Positions 8,211-14,332 of a stretch of 14,332 nucleotides of DNA are shown here, piece after piece. This DNA is from Desulfuromonadales bacterium. GTDB taxonomy: Bacteria; Desulfobacterota; Desulfuromonadia; Desulfuromonadales; UBA2294. The first letter of the stretch is position 1. Each line of letters starts with the position of its first letter. A model generated the notes under the pieces. The model was not told the origin of the DNA. It saw nothing but the letters and a program-made list of their open reading frames with translations, and ran no database searches. The translations under genes were made by a program, and so were the position numbers. The stretch covers positions 1 through 14,332 of the forward strand of contig JACUTX010000050.1 in the NCBI GenBank assembly GCA_014859615.1, written 5' to 3'.

Positions 8211-8285
8211 GTCATTCCCGAGGGTTTAATCGGGAATCCAGTTTTTGAACCATGGATCCCCGATAGAATCCTTCGGGGATGACAG
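8211..8285 (+). repeat. two-part palindromic intergenic repeat (GTCATTCCCG type)
   Basis: Two hairpins stand in tandem. ATTCCCGA at 8214-8221 pairs with TCGGGAAT at 8230-8237, and ATCCCCGA at 8256-8263 pairs with TCGGGGAT at 8273-8280. The two halves are also imperfect reverse complements of each other, running from GTCATTCCC at the left to GGGGATGAC at the right. The unit can therefore fold as one long cruciform, like a small REP/MITE-like element. Similar ATTCCC...GGGAAT repeats (for example dRS3 of Neisseria) occur in many proteobacteria. It occupies most of the structured part of the 228-bp gap between the giant gene and the FKBP gene. The rest of the gap is AT-rich, and I saw no convincing promoter there. 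Confidence 0.7.
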
Positions 8286-8347
8286 ATATCCCCCCTGATA
8301 TTGATGGTACTGAATAGTTCCAAGTTACAAAAAGATAAGGAGTCCGC

Positions 8348-8776
8348 ATGACACAGGCAAAAAGCAGCGACAGAGTCACTGTACACTACACCGGCACCCT
8401 CGCCGACGGATCCGAATTCGATTCATCCCGTACGGCTGAACCACTCGAATTTACCCTTGGCGACGGCCAGTTGATCAAAGGGTTTGATGATGCTGTGACC
8501 GGGATGAAGGTCGGCGAAATCAAGACCGTCACCATCCCGGCCGAACAAGCTTACGGGGTTCCGAACGAAGAGATGGTCTTTGCTGTCGAACGGAGTCAGT
8601 TTGCCGCAGACGTCACTCCGGAACTTGGGCAGAGATTCCAGATCGACACACCGGACGGCCAGCAGATCGTTGTTGCCATTACAGAGATAGACGGCGACCA
8701 GATCACCCTCGACGCCAACCACCCCCTCGCCGGTCAGGATCTGACCTTTGAGCTGGAGTTGATGACGATCGGCTGA
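8348..8776 (+). CDS. FKBP-type peptidyl-prolyl cis-trans isomerase, SlyD-like
   Basis: A 142-residue cytosolic protein with no signal peptide. The start has AAGGAG at 8337-8342. Residues 8-70 form the split FKBP core: 'VTVHYTGTLADGSEFDSS', then 'LIKGFDDAVTGMKVGE' and 'VTIPAEQAYG'. Residues about 71-120 correspond to the insert-in-flap chaperone domain of SlyD-type enzymes. The chain returns to the core at 'NHPLAGQDLTFELELM', a hallmark of this subfamily. The expected activity is isomerisation of X-Pro bonds plus holdase-type chaperone activity. The metal-binding His/Cys-rich tail of E. coli SlyD is missing, so a nickel role is not supported. It appears to be a single-gene unit with its own terminator and no clear functional link to its neighbours. 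Confidence 0.93.
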   Translation: MTQAKSSDRVTVHYTGTLADGSEFDSSRTAEPLEFTLGDGQLIKGFDDAVTGMKVGEIKTVTIPAEQAYGVPNEEMVFAVERSQFAADVTPELGQRFQIDTPDGQQIVVAITEIDGDQITLDANHPLAGQDLTFELELMTIG

Positions 8777-8818
8777 CCTTTTAGTTTCTATTGCAAAAAA
8801 GAGTGCACCGTAAGCAAT

Positions 8819-8860
8819 AAAAGAGCCGTTGGAGATTGATCTTTCTCGGCTCTTTTTTAT
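8819..8860 (+). terminator. intrinsic terminator of the FKBP gene
   Basis: AAAAGAGCCG at 8819-8828 pairs with CGGCTCTTTT at 8847-8856, followed by more T residues (TTATTTT). The 18-base loop can pair internally (AGAT/ATCT). The A-run on the left arm means it could also act weakly on the opposite strand. Confidence 0.85.
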
Positions 8861-8895
8861 TTTCCCCCGCTTTAACGGCGCAGGTGCGTTTTGCC

Positions 8896-8907
8896 TGTCA
8901 GCTGACA
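8896..8907. repeat. perfect 12-bp palindrome
   Basis: TGTCAGCTGACA is fully self-complementary. It lies between the two facing terminators and overlaps the T-run end of the - strand terminator. It may simply be chance; no regulator or promoter can be tied to it. Confidence 0.3.
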
Positions 8908-8938
8908 AAATAACGGGCCGGCAAACCTCGCCGACCCG
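8905..8938 (-). terminator. intrinsic terminator of the molybdoenzyme operon
   Basis: Read on the - strand, CGGGTCGGC (8938-8930) pairs with GCCGGCCCG (8922-8914) with one G-U pair and a 7-base loop. TTATTTTGT follows. It begins 30 bases after the stop codon of the NrfD-like gene, the right place to end the three-gene operon. Confidence 0.75.
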
Positions 8939-8967
8939 CGTGGAGGCTCATTTTGTCGATGACAAAC

Positions 8968-10119
8968 TCAATGTTCTTCAGCATCGAGAGGAAGATACCG
9001 CTCGGCCAGAGTGTAGACCAGCAGACAACCGGAAATCGCACCGACAACGATGGCAATTTCGGTGATTGATGGCGCGTAATGGAGCAGCCCACCGACCAGA
9101 TCAGCGGTACCCTGACGCATACTGACGAGTTGTCCGGCAATCACCAGATCGTAGCGCATAAAAAAGATCCCGCAGGTTGCAAGCAGACCGGCAGCCATTA
9201 CGCCACCCGGCGTCCGGGTTCTTCTGTTCAGCAGAATAATCACCGGAATCAACATCCCGATCAACACCTCGAAGAACCAGAAGTTAAAAGCCAGCGGTCC
9301 GGTCAGTGTCGCCATCGTCGCTTCAAATTTCTCCGGCGGATGCCCGTACAGACCCGGGATAATCTTCCAGATCACAAAGAAAATCAGAGTCATCATAAAC
9401 AGTGCCTGAAGACGCCCGAGGATATCGAAAAACGGGTGATACTTCTGCGGCATCGGAGTTCCGGTCTCTTTATGATTAAAATAGACAATCATACTGACAA
9501 TAGCACCGCCGGAGACCAGCGCCGAAAGGATGAAGTAGATCGGCAGAAACGACCCATGCCAGAACGGGCGGGCTTCAAGCAGACCAAATACCGCGCCAAG
9601 ATTGGAGTGCGCGGAGACTGCGGCAATAAAGCCGAGCATCCCCAGAGCGAATGCGCCTTTATGCATCCCCTTCATCAGGAAGTAGAACTCTCCGCAGAGC
9701 AGGATCAGATAAACACCATATAGAGTCCCCATCCACCAGATGGCAGAAGAAAAATTCGGGCTCAGCATGACATAGATCCCCATTCGAATCGGATGATTCA
9801 GCTCCATGCCGATCGCCCCGAATCCGAACAACAGGGTCAAGATGGCAAGAAGAATCGCCCGTTTGCCGATAAATTCAAACTTCTTGATCCCGAAGACATG
9901 GCCGAGACTCGAGATCAGGCAGAGGCCGGTACTTGATACGACCATAAAGACATAGGTCGCGATCAGAATCCCCCAGGGGATCTCACGGGTCACATTATAG
10001 ACATGGGCGTGACCGTTGATCAGAACGTTGATCACGCCGGCAAATCCAGCCACCACACCGATGCTCAGAATTCCGAGCCAGAGCCAGAGTGGCGGGCGTT
10101 GTTTCAGTAGTGTACTCAT
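8968..10119 (-). CDS. NrfD/PsrC family membrane anchor subunit of the molybdoenzyme
   Basis: I chose the ATG at 10119, giving 383 residues. It has AGGAGA seven bases upstream, overlapping the stop codon of the ferredoxin gene. The TTG at 10134 would run through that ribosome site. The protein is almost entirely membrane-embedded. I count about ten hydrophobic helices, from 'WLWLGILSIGVVAGFAGV' near the N terminus to 'IVVGAISGCLLVYTLAE' at the end. Ten helices is the count for the long NrfD/PsrC group rather than the 8-helix core. The HSNLG motif in the fifth helix is also seen in this family. By family knowledge it binds menaquinol/menaquinone and passes electrons to or from the ferredoxin subunit. 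It is the last gene of the operon and is followed by a terminator. Confidence 0.9.
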   Translation of the reverse strand: MSTLLKQRPPLWLWLGILSIGVVAGFAGVINVLINGHAHVYNVTREIPWGILIATYVFMVVSSTGLCLISSLGHVFGIKKFEFIGKRAILLAILTLLFGFGAIGMELNHPIRMGIYVMLSPNFSSAIWWMGTLYGVYLILLCGEFYFLMKGMHKGAFALGMLGFIAAVSAHSNLGAVFGLLEARPFWHGSFLPIYFILSALVSGGAIVSMIVYFNHKETGTPMPQKYHPFFDILGRLQALFMMTLIFFVIWKIIPGLYGHPPEKFEATMATLTGPLAFNFWFFEVLIGMLIPVIILLNRRTRTPGGVMAAGLLATCGIFFMRYDLVIAGQLVSMRQGTADLVGGLLHYAPSITEIAIVVGAISGCLLVYTLAERYLPLDAEEH

Positions 10120-10130
10120 GGTTGTTCTCC

Positions 10131-10685
10131 TCAAATCAAGTAGTACAGATTCGGCTTGGTCCCCTGAGCCTCTTTAAGAACCCGTGAAGGGTTTTCGGCC
10201 AGAAGCTGCGACACTTCACTGTTCGGATCGTTAATGTCACCGAACACGCGTACCTTGGTCGGACAGGTTTCGACACAGGCCGGAATGCGACCAACCTGAA
10301 TCCGCTGCGTGCAGAAGGTGCACTTGTCGACCGCCTCGATCTCTTCATTGTAATAACGAGCGTTATAGGGGCAGGCGGTCATGCAATACTTGCAGCCGAT
10401 GCACTTGTGATCGATGACATGAACGATCCCGTCCGGTGACACTGTGGTGGCACTGGTCGGGCAGACATGTGCACACGGCGGGTTGCTACAGTGCTGACAT
10501 TGACTCGGAGTGTAGCTTTCCCCGAGATTAGGGTAACTGCCGCGCAACGGGTCGGCTCCGACCCAGTTACGATAATTCTCTTTGCCAAGCGGCACATTAT
10601 TTTCGACCTTGCAGGCAACCGTACAGGCTTTGCAATCAATGCAACGGTGCGTATCAAGGACGATGGCATATCGTTTGGTCTTCAT
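10131..10685 (-). CDS. four-cluster ferredoxin electron-transfer subunit (PsrB/PhsB/DmsB type)
   Basis: 184 residues with sixteen cysteines in four [4Fe-4S] motifs. These are CIDCKACTVAC near residue 16; CQHCSNPPCAHVC; CIGCKYCMTAC, followed by PYNARYY; and CTFC, an 11-residue gap, then CVETC. This is the classic arrangement of the iron-sulfur subunit of CISM molybdoenzymes, which wires the catalytic subunit to the NrfD-type quinone subunit. There is no signal peptide. By family knowledge it is exported by hitch-hiking on the Tat signal of the catalytic partner. The ribosome site GGGAGG lies just after the stop codon of the molybdoenzyme gene (16-bp gap), and its own TGA overlaps the next gene's ribosome site. 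The three genes are therefore translationally close-packed. Confidence 0.93.
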   Translation of the reverse strand: MKTKRYAIVLDTHRCIDCKACTVACKVENNVPLGKENYRNWVGADPLRGSYPNLGESYTPSQCQHCSNPPCAHVCPTSATTVSPDGIVHVIDHKCIGCKYCMTACPYNARYYNEEIEAVDKCTFCTQRIQVGRIPACVETCPTKVRVFGDINDPNSEVSQLLAENPSRVLKEAQGTKPNLYYLI

Positions 10686-10701
10686 TTGTTTGTTCCTCCC
10701 A

Positions 10702-12903
10702 TCAGGCCGGTACGACTTCTACGAGTGTTTCGTGCAAAGCAGCATTCCCCGATATCGGACAATACCTGGTTTCAATCAGGGCCGCATCACAGCCACCTTT
10801 ACCGTAAATGTTACTCAGCCCCTTGGAGAGGACGCCAAACCCGTGCGCCATGTAGACGCTGTCCGGGCGGATCTTATCGGTCACTTCCAGACGCAACGTC
10901 TCTTCGCCGACCGGGCTTTTCACCTTTACCAGCATCCCGTTTGTCAACCCTTGACCAGCGGCCGATTTGGTATTCAACCAGAGGGTATTCTCCGGCATAA
11001 TTTCATGCAGGTAGGCATTATTGGCGGTGGTCCCGTGCGTAAAGATAGCGTGACGGCCGACCAGAAGCCGGAATTTCCCCGCCGGGATCGTCTCCGGTGA
11101 CGTATAGACCGGGATCGGGTCGAGCCCTTTATCGGCATAGCGCTGTGAAAAGATCTCGATCTTGCCACTCACCGTTTTCAGTTTTTTCCCTCTGGTCGTG
11201 CCGTAGACCGGTTCGGTCCTGTCGAAGTAGACCCCTTTTTCCTGCAGCGCAGCAAGGATGGCAGGATTATCCTTCACCTGATGCTGGATATACTCCTCCA
11301 TGGTGAAATTGAACTGCTCGGCAACTTCTTCGCCGAAGCGGGTCGCCAGCTCCTGCATGATCCAGAGATTTGGTTTGCTCTCAAACATCGCTTCGATACA
11401 CGGCTGGCGCATCACAGCGACCGGCACGATTCCGCCCAGAGACTCGATCGGATCGAGCCGCTCCAGATAAGTCGCTTCCGGCAGCACCACGTCGGAGTAC
11501 CAGGCGGTATCGCTCATGGCAATATCAATGGTACAGATGAAATCCATCTGCTCCATCATCTTCAACGTCTTGGCCCGGTCCGGGACCGAAGCGAGAATGT
11601 TCTGTTTGTAAACCATCATCCCCTTGATCGGGTATGGATTGGCGGCCAGCACCCGCTCCTGAACCACCGGCCATGAACCATCCTTTTCCGACAGAAAGGA
11701 GACGCTGCCGGCATCGATCCGATCCGGGACATCATCATACCAGGGAGCGATATAATCATGCTTGGCCAGTTTGATCCCGCTGTTCGGAATCATCCCCCCT
11801 TTGGTATCCCAGTTGCCGACGATCCCGTTGAGAATCGCCATGGCCCGGCGCATCTGGGTATCGTTGCTCATGAATGAGGAACGCCGACCGTGGTAGTAGA
11901 CCGATTTCGGTGCCGCCATGGCAAACTCGCGCGCCACCCGACGGATCGCGTCCGCGTGAATATCCGTCTCACCCTCGGCCCACTCCGGGGTGTACTGCTG
12001 AATATGCGAAATCAGCTTGTCGAAGCCGACCGTCTGTTCCTTGACGTAATCATGGTCATACAACTCTTCGGTGACGATGACATGGATCATCGCCAGGATA
12101 AAGGCCATGTCGGTCCCCGGCTTGATCGGAAACCACTTGTCGGCCTTGGCGGCCGTCTTGGTGAAACGAGGATCGAGATAGATCAGCTTGCGCCGTCCAC
12201 CGTCCCCTTTGAGCAGATCGATCGAATCCGGGGTAATGAGCGCCTCACTGCGATTGGCACCGCTCATGATGATGTAATCGGCGTTCAACACATCCGGGGT
12301 CGGATTGGTGCCGAAAGTGGCCGAGAACCCCTGAATATTCGAGGAGAGACAGAGGGTCGGATGCCGAACCGTATTCGGGGTGCCAAAACACTCGGCGAGC
12401 TGATTGAAGAAGTGATCCTGATAAGTCCCCTCGGTGGAGGCGAACATGACGCCAGCCCGAGTGTGCTTGTCGGCAATCTCGTTCAGATTCTTGGCGACCA
12501 GATCGAGAGCTTCTGTCCAGCTGGCGCGGCGGAACTTCCCTTCGCCCCGGGCACCGGTGCGAATCAGTGGATACTTCAGGCGATCCGGGTCGTAGACCAC
12601 CTTGATGCCAGCATTGCCGCGCGCACAGAGCATCGCCCGGCTTTTGATGAAATTCGGATTCGGGTCGAGTTTTTCGATCACGCCGTTTTTAACCCGGGCG
12701 ATCACTCCACACTTGTTGACACACATGCCGCAGGTGGTGAAGATATTTTTCTCATCTCCGGCCACCGGAGCTGTGATGTCGCCACTGGAGGCCAGAGCGC
12801 GCAGAACCTTCACCTGGGAACCGACCACAGCTGTGGCCAGTGTGCAGGTTGAGAGTCCCAAAAAGCGCCGCCGGCTTAATTTTTTATCAATCAGGCGAGA
12901 CAC
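10702..12903 (-). CDS. Tat-exported molybdopterin oxidoreductase, PsrA/PhsA-like catalytic subunit
   Basis: 733 residues from a GTG start with AAGGAG seven bases upstream. A twin-arginine signal is seen at residues 9-17 (LSRRRFLGL) followed by a hydrophobic stretch, so the folded enzyme is exported to the periplasm. The N-terminal [4Fe-4S] site is C58, C61, C65 and C93 (CGMCVNKC, then MLCARG). The likely molybdenum ligand is C185 in HPTLCLSSN, at the position that carries Cys in the polysulfide, thiosulfate and arsenate reductase branches. The C-terminal part (about 610-720) is the second MGD-binding domain, with HGTTANN and an AHGFG motif. The length matches PsrA/PhsA and is shorter than typical TtrA. 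It is the first gene of an A-B-C operon. The substrate is most likely a sulfur compound (polysulfide, sulfur or thiosulfate), but arsenate or selenate remain possible. No haem motif or dedicated chaperone gene is present in the window. Confidence 0.9.
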   Translation of the reverse strand: MSRLIDKKLSRRRFLGLSTCTLATAVVGSQVKVLRALASSGDITAPVAGDEKNIFTTCGMCVNKCGVIARVKNGVIEKLDPNPNFIKSRAMLCARGNAGIKVVYDPDRLKYPLIRTGARGEGKFRRASWTEALDLVAKNLNEIADKHTRAGVMFASTEGTYQDHFFNQLAECFGTPNTVRHPTLCLSSNIQGFSATFGTNPTPDVLNADYIIMSGANRSEALITPDSIDLLKGDGGRRKLIYLDPRFTKTAAKADKWFPIKPGTDMAFILAMIHVIVTEELYDHDYVKEQTVGFDKLISHIQQYTPEWAEGETDIHADAIRRVAREFAMAAPKSVYYHGRRSSFMSNDTQMRRAMAILNGIVGNWDTKGGMIPNSGIKLAKHDYIAPWYDDVPDRIDAGSVSFLSEKDGSWPVVQERVLAANPYPIKGMMVYKQNILASVPDRAKTLKMMEQMDFICTIDIAMSDTAWYSDVVLPEATYLERLDPIESLGGIVPVAVMRQPCIEAMFESKPNLWIMQELATRFGEEVAEQFNFTMEEYIQHQVKDNPAILAALQEKGVYFDRTEPVYGTTRGKKLKTVSGKIEIFSQRYADKGLDPIPVYTSPETIPAGKFRLLVGRHAIFTHGTTANNAYLHEIMPENTLWLNTKSAAGQGLTNGMLVKVKSPVGEETLRLEVTDKIRPDSVYMAHGFGVLSKGLSNIYGKGGCDAALIETRYCPISGNAALHETLVEVVPA

Positions 12904-12930
12904 GGCTATTCTCCTTTATCGCTTGCTTTC

Positions 12931-12946
12931 AATTATCTGAATAATT
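12931..12946. promoter_or_regulatory. candidate operator upstream of the molybdoenzyme operon
   Basis: AATTAT, four bases, then ATAATT: a perfect AT-rich inverted repeat 28 bases upstream of the GTG start of the catalytic gene. It sits in the only space (12904-12963) where this operon's promoter could be. I could not pick a convincing -35/-10 or sigma-54 pair, so this is tentative. Confidence 0.3.
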
Positions 12947-12963
12947 AGATACTTGGGAGCCAA

Positions 12964-12994
12964 TAAAGGGGGAGATGTTCCCCTCTCCCCCCTT
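12964..12994 (-). terminator. intrinsic terminator after the partial outer-membrane protein gene
   Basis: On the - strand, a G-rich arm (12994-12984) pairs with TCTCCCCCTTT (12975-12965), with one bulged G, around an 8-base loop. A TATT tail follows. It lies about 20 bases after the stop codon and separates this gene from the molybdoenzyme operon, which then needs its own promoter. Confidence 0.65.
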
Positions 12995-13013
12995 AAGAAC
13001 TTATTACTGTTAC

Positions 13014-14332
13014 TTAAAACTTGACGGTCAATGAGATGTTGGCGTCGTAGGCCTTATCAACAACCGGCATCATGGCATGAAACTCCATACCGGTCATTTC
13101 ACTGATTTTGGTCGGCTTACCGATCGGATTGCTGCTGCCGCTATACTCGTAGTCATAGTAGAGACCGGCGAGCTTGATGAACGTATTCGGGTTGACATCA
13201 AGGATATAGTAAACCTCAGCAACCTGACCGCGAGCGGCCAGCTTCGGTGCAATGGCATCGTCAGCCGCCTGCACGAAGTTGAACCAGTACTGGCTCCCCC
13301 AGTTGTACTCGAGACCGAATTTGCCGATATCACCGGTCGGAATCTGCACCCCGACATAAACCGAGTAACCGTTCTCCTTACCCTGACCGTCTTCAGAGAG
13401 CAGACCGCCAAAATCGCCCATCGGATGCCCCATAATCGTCGGGAACTGCGAGACTCTGCCGTTCGGATCCGATTGGTTCCAGCCGAAAGAAGCAAAGTAT
13501 TTCAGGCCGTTCTCTTCTTCACGGGCAACACCTAATCCGCCGATCCACATGTTACCGACATTTTCAGTCGCATTCATACGAAATACGATCGGCAACCCGC
13601 TCCCCATGGCATCGAATGCCATGATAGATTTGAAGCCGTCAGTAATATCCTGAGCACGAAACAGGGTCGCCTGCACAAAATTGGTACCGTCATTGAGCAG
13701 GTCGACATTAAAGCCGCCAAGATGGGTATCCTTCAGGGAGATTTGTCCGGACAGTTCGCCGTTGCCGACCTCCGACTCATACCCCTGACCGTAACAGAAG
13801 CGGATCGTCTGTCCATCCACACCGGTCACCTCCCCGAGCTTGTAACCGACGGTCACGCCATCAAAGTTGAAATTGACCAGATGACCGGATGGAGTCCCGC
13901 CGCGCAGCTCATTTTCACGATACTGGGTCGGAGGGCCGTAGGTCGAAGGACGACGACCGATAGAGAGGTAGAAGTTGGAGCCGCCGATCTCCTTCCAATC
14001 GAAGTAAGCACGCTCAACCCGGAGGAAGTCGCCGGTGGTGTTACCACCGTTGGTCCCGTCCATAGTGACACCGGTAAACGAATCCATCACCTTAACACCG
14101 GTCGAATCGCCCCACCCTTTGTACATGGAAAGACGTCCGGAGAAACCAACATTATCCCAGACTTTTGCCTTCATGTTCAGACGCAGCCGGGTGGTATAAA
14201 GAATCGAGTTCTGCAGGTTATAAACACTTTTCCCCAACGGCGAAAAAGCCGTAATCCCGCGGTAGTTCAGACTGTCAGCCTTCACCCGCAGATCGCCGTA
14301 GAAAGCGATATTATCCGTAGCGGTATGCATTT
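13014..14332 (-). CDS. outer-membrane beta-barrel protein, probably DUF3373 family (5' end outside window)
   Basis: The last 438 residues or so of a barrel protein whose N terminus lies beyond the right edge. The Met at 14330 is followed directly by mature barrel sequence (DNIAFYGDLRVKADS) rather than a signal peptide, so it is probably internal. Alternating strands are clear throughout: 'SILYTTRLRLNMKAKVWD', 'RVERAYFDWKEI', and 'SNFYLSIGRRPSTYGPP', which I recall as typical of DUF3373 proteins. The chain ends in SLTVKF with a terminal Phe, the usual signal for barrel assembly. The likely role is a porin or surface protein. Its place just upstream of a periplasmic respiratory reductase could mean it admits that enzyme's substrate, but the intervening terminator argues for separate transcription. 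The barrel assignment is firm; the family name is from memory. Confidence 0.75.
   Translation of the reverse strand, partial: MHTATDNIAFYGDLRVKADSLNYRGITAFSPLGKSVYNLQNSILYTTRLRLNMKAKVWDNVGFSGRLSMYKGWGDSTGVKVMDSFTGVTMDGTNGGNTTGDFLRVERAYFDWKEIGGSNFYLSIGRRPSTYGPPTQYRENELRGGTPSGHLVNFNFDGVTVGYKLGEVTGVDGQTIRFCYGQGYESEVGNGELSGQISLKDTHLGGFNVDLLNDGTNFVQATLFRAQDITDGFKSIMAFDAMGSGLPIVFRMNATENVGNMWIGGLGVAREEENGLKYFASFGWNQSDPNGRVSQFPTIMGHPMGDFGGLLSEDGQGKENGYSVYVGVQIPTGDIGKFGLEYNWGSQYWFNFVQAADDAIAPKLAARGQVAEVYYILDVNPNTFIKLAGLYYDYEYSGSSNPIGKPTKISEMTGMEFHAMMPVVDKAYDANISLTVKF

Noticed and set aside
8829..9065. 78-aa open frame starting at TTG within the FKBP terminator
   Set aside because: It starts in a terminator loop, runs through both terminators and overlaps the end of the NrfD-like gene; no coding signature.
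9079..9723. 214-aa open frame on the + strand opposite the NrfD-like gene
   Set aside because: Highly polar, Gln/His/Arg-rich translation with no fold signature, the usual mirror image of a hydrophobic membrane protein.
10120..10134. TTG at 10134 as the start of the NrfD-like gene
   Set aside because: It would translate the ribosome binding site of the better ATG at 10119 and overlap the preceding stop codon.
11890..12852. 320-aa open frame on the + strand opposite the molybdoenzyme gene
   Set aside because: Rich in Arg, His and Asp with no motif; antisense to a confidently identified gene.
10131..12903. Multihaem cytochrome or haem-binding motifs associated with the reductase
   Set aside because: All Cys clusters are iron-sulfur patterns; no CxxCH was seen in these proteins.

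Overview
The window looks like a chromosomal segment from a moderately GC-rich, Gram-negative anaerobe. The best guess is the Desulfuromonadales/Geobacterales group (Desulfobacterota). That guess is inferred from three things: long outer-membrane beta-barrel genes, a three-gene molybdoenzyme operon of the polysulfide/thiosulfate reductase type, and a neighbouring putative porin that resembles the DUF3373 family. No rRNA, tRNA, CRISPR array, transposase or phage gene was seen.

Left half (1-8119, + strand): a surface-protein cluster. Three consecutive genes encode exported, beta-rich proteins of the DUF11 (B_ant_repeat) type: a 3'-terminal fragment at 1-681, a compact 162-aa protein at 710-1198, and a Thr/Asn/Gly-rich protein ending at 2660. 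They are followed by one very large gene (2702-8119, up to 1805 aa). In order it joins a signal sequence, beta-sandwich and DUF11 modules, a Cna-B/SdrD-B-like module, a second DUF11-like module, an OmpA-like peptidoglycan-binding domain, further Ig-like modules, and a roughly 800-residue C-terminal region that looks like an outer-membrane barrel. Gene order and shared modules suggest that the three exported proteins are partners or cargo of the barrel protein. This is inference. Three separate hairpins lie between the last small gene and the start of the barrel's signal sequence, one with a perfect 14-bp stem. They make the annotated start of the giant gene uncertain and could lower its expression relative to the upstream genes.

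Middle (8120-8967): the 228-bp gap at 8120-8347 carries a two-part palindromic repeat of the GTCATTCCCG type. It is followed by a SlyD-like FKBP peptidyl-prolyl isomerase (8348-8776). Two intrinsic terminators then face each other, one per strand, and separate the two halves.

Right half (8968-14332, - strand): in transcription order, a partial outer-membrane protein (13014-14332, probably DUF3373), a terminator, then a tight operon. The operon encodes a Tat-exported molybdopterin oxidoreductase with Cys at the likely Mo-ligand position, a four-cluster ferredoxin subunit, and a ten-helix NrfD/PsrC membrane subunit. Together these three should form a quinone-linked periplasmic reductase (or oxidase) of the PsrABC/PhsABC type. 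The substrate cannot be fixed from sequence alone. The most distinctive part of the window is the DUF11/giant-barrel locus.
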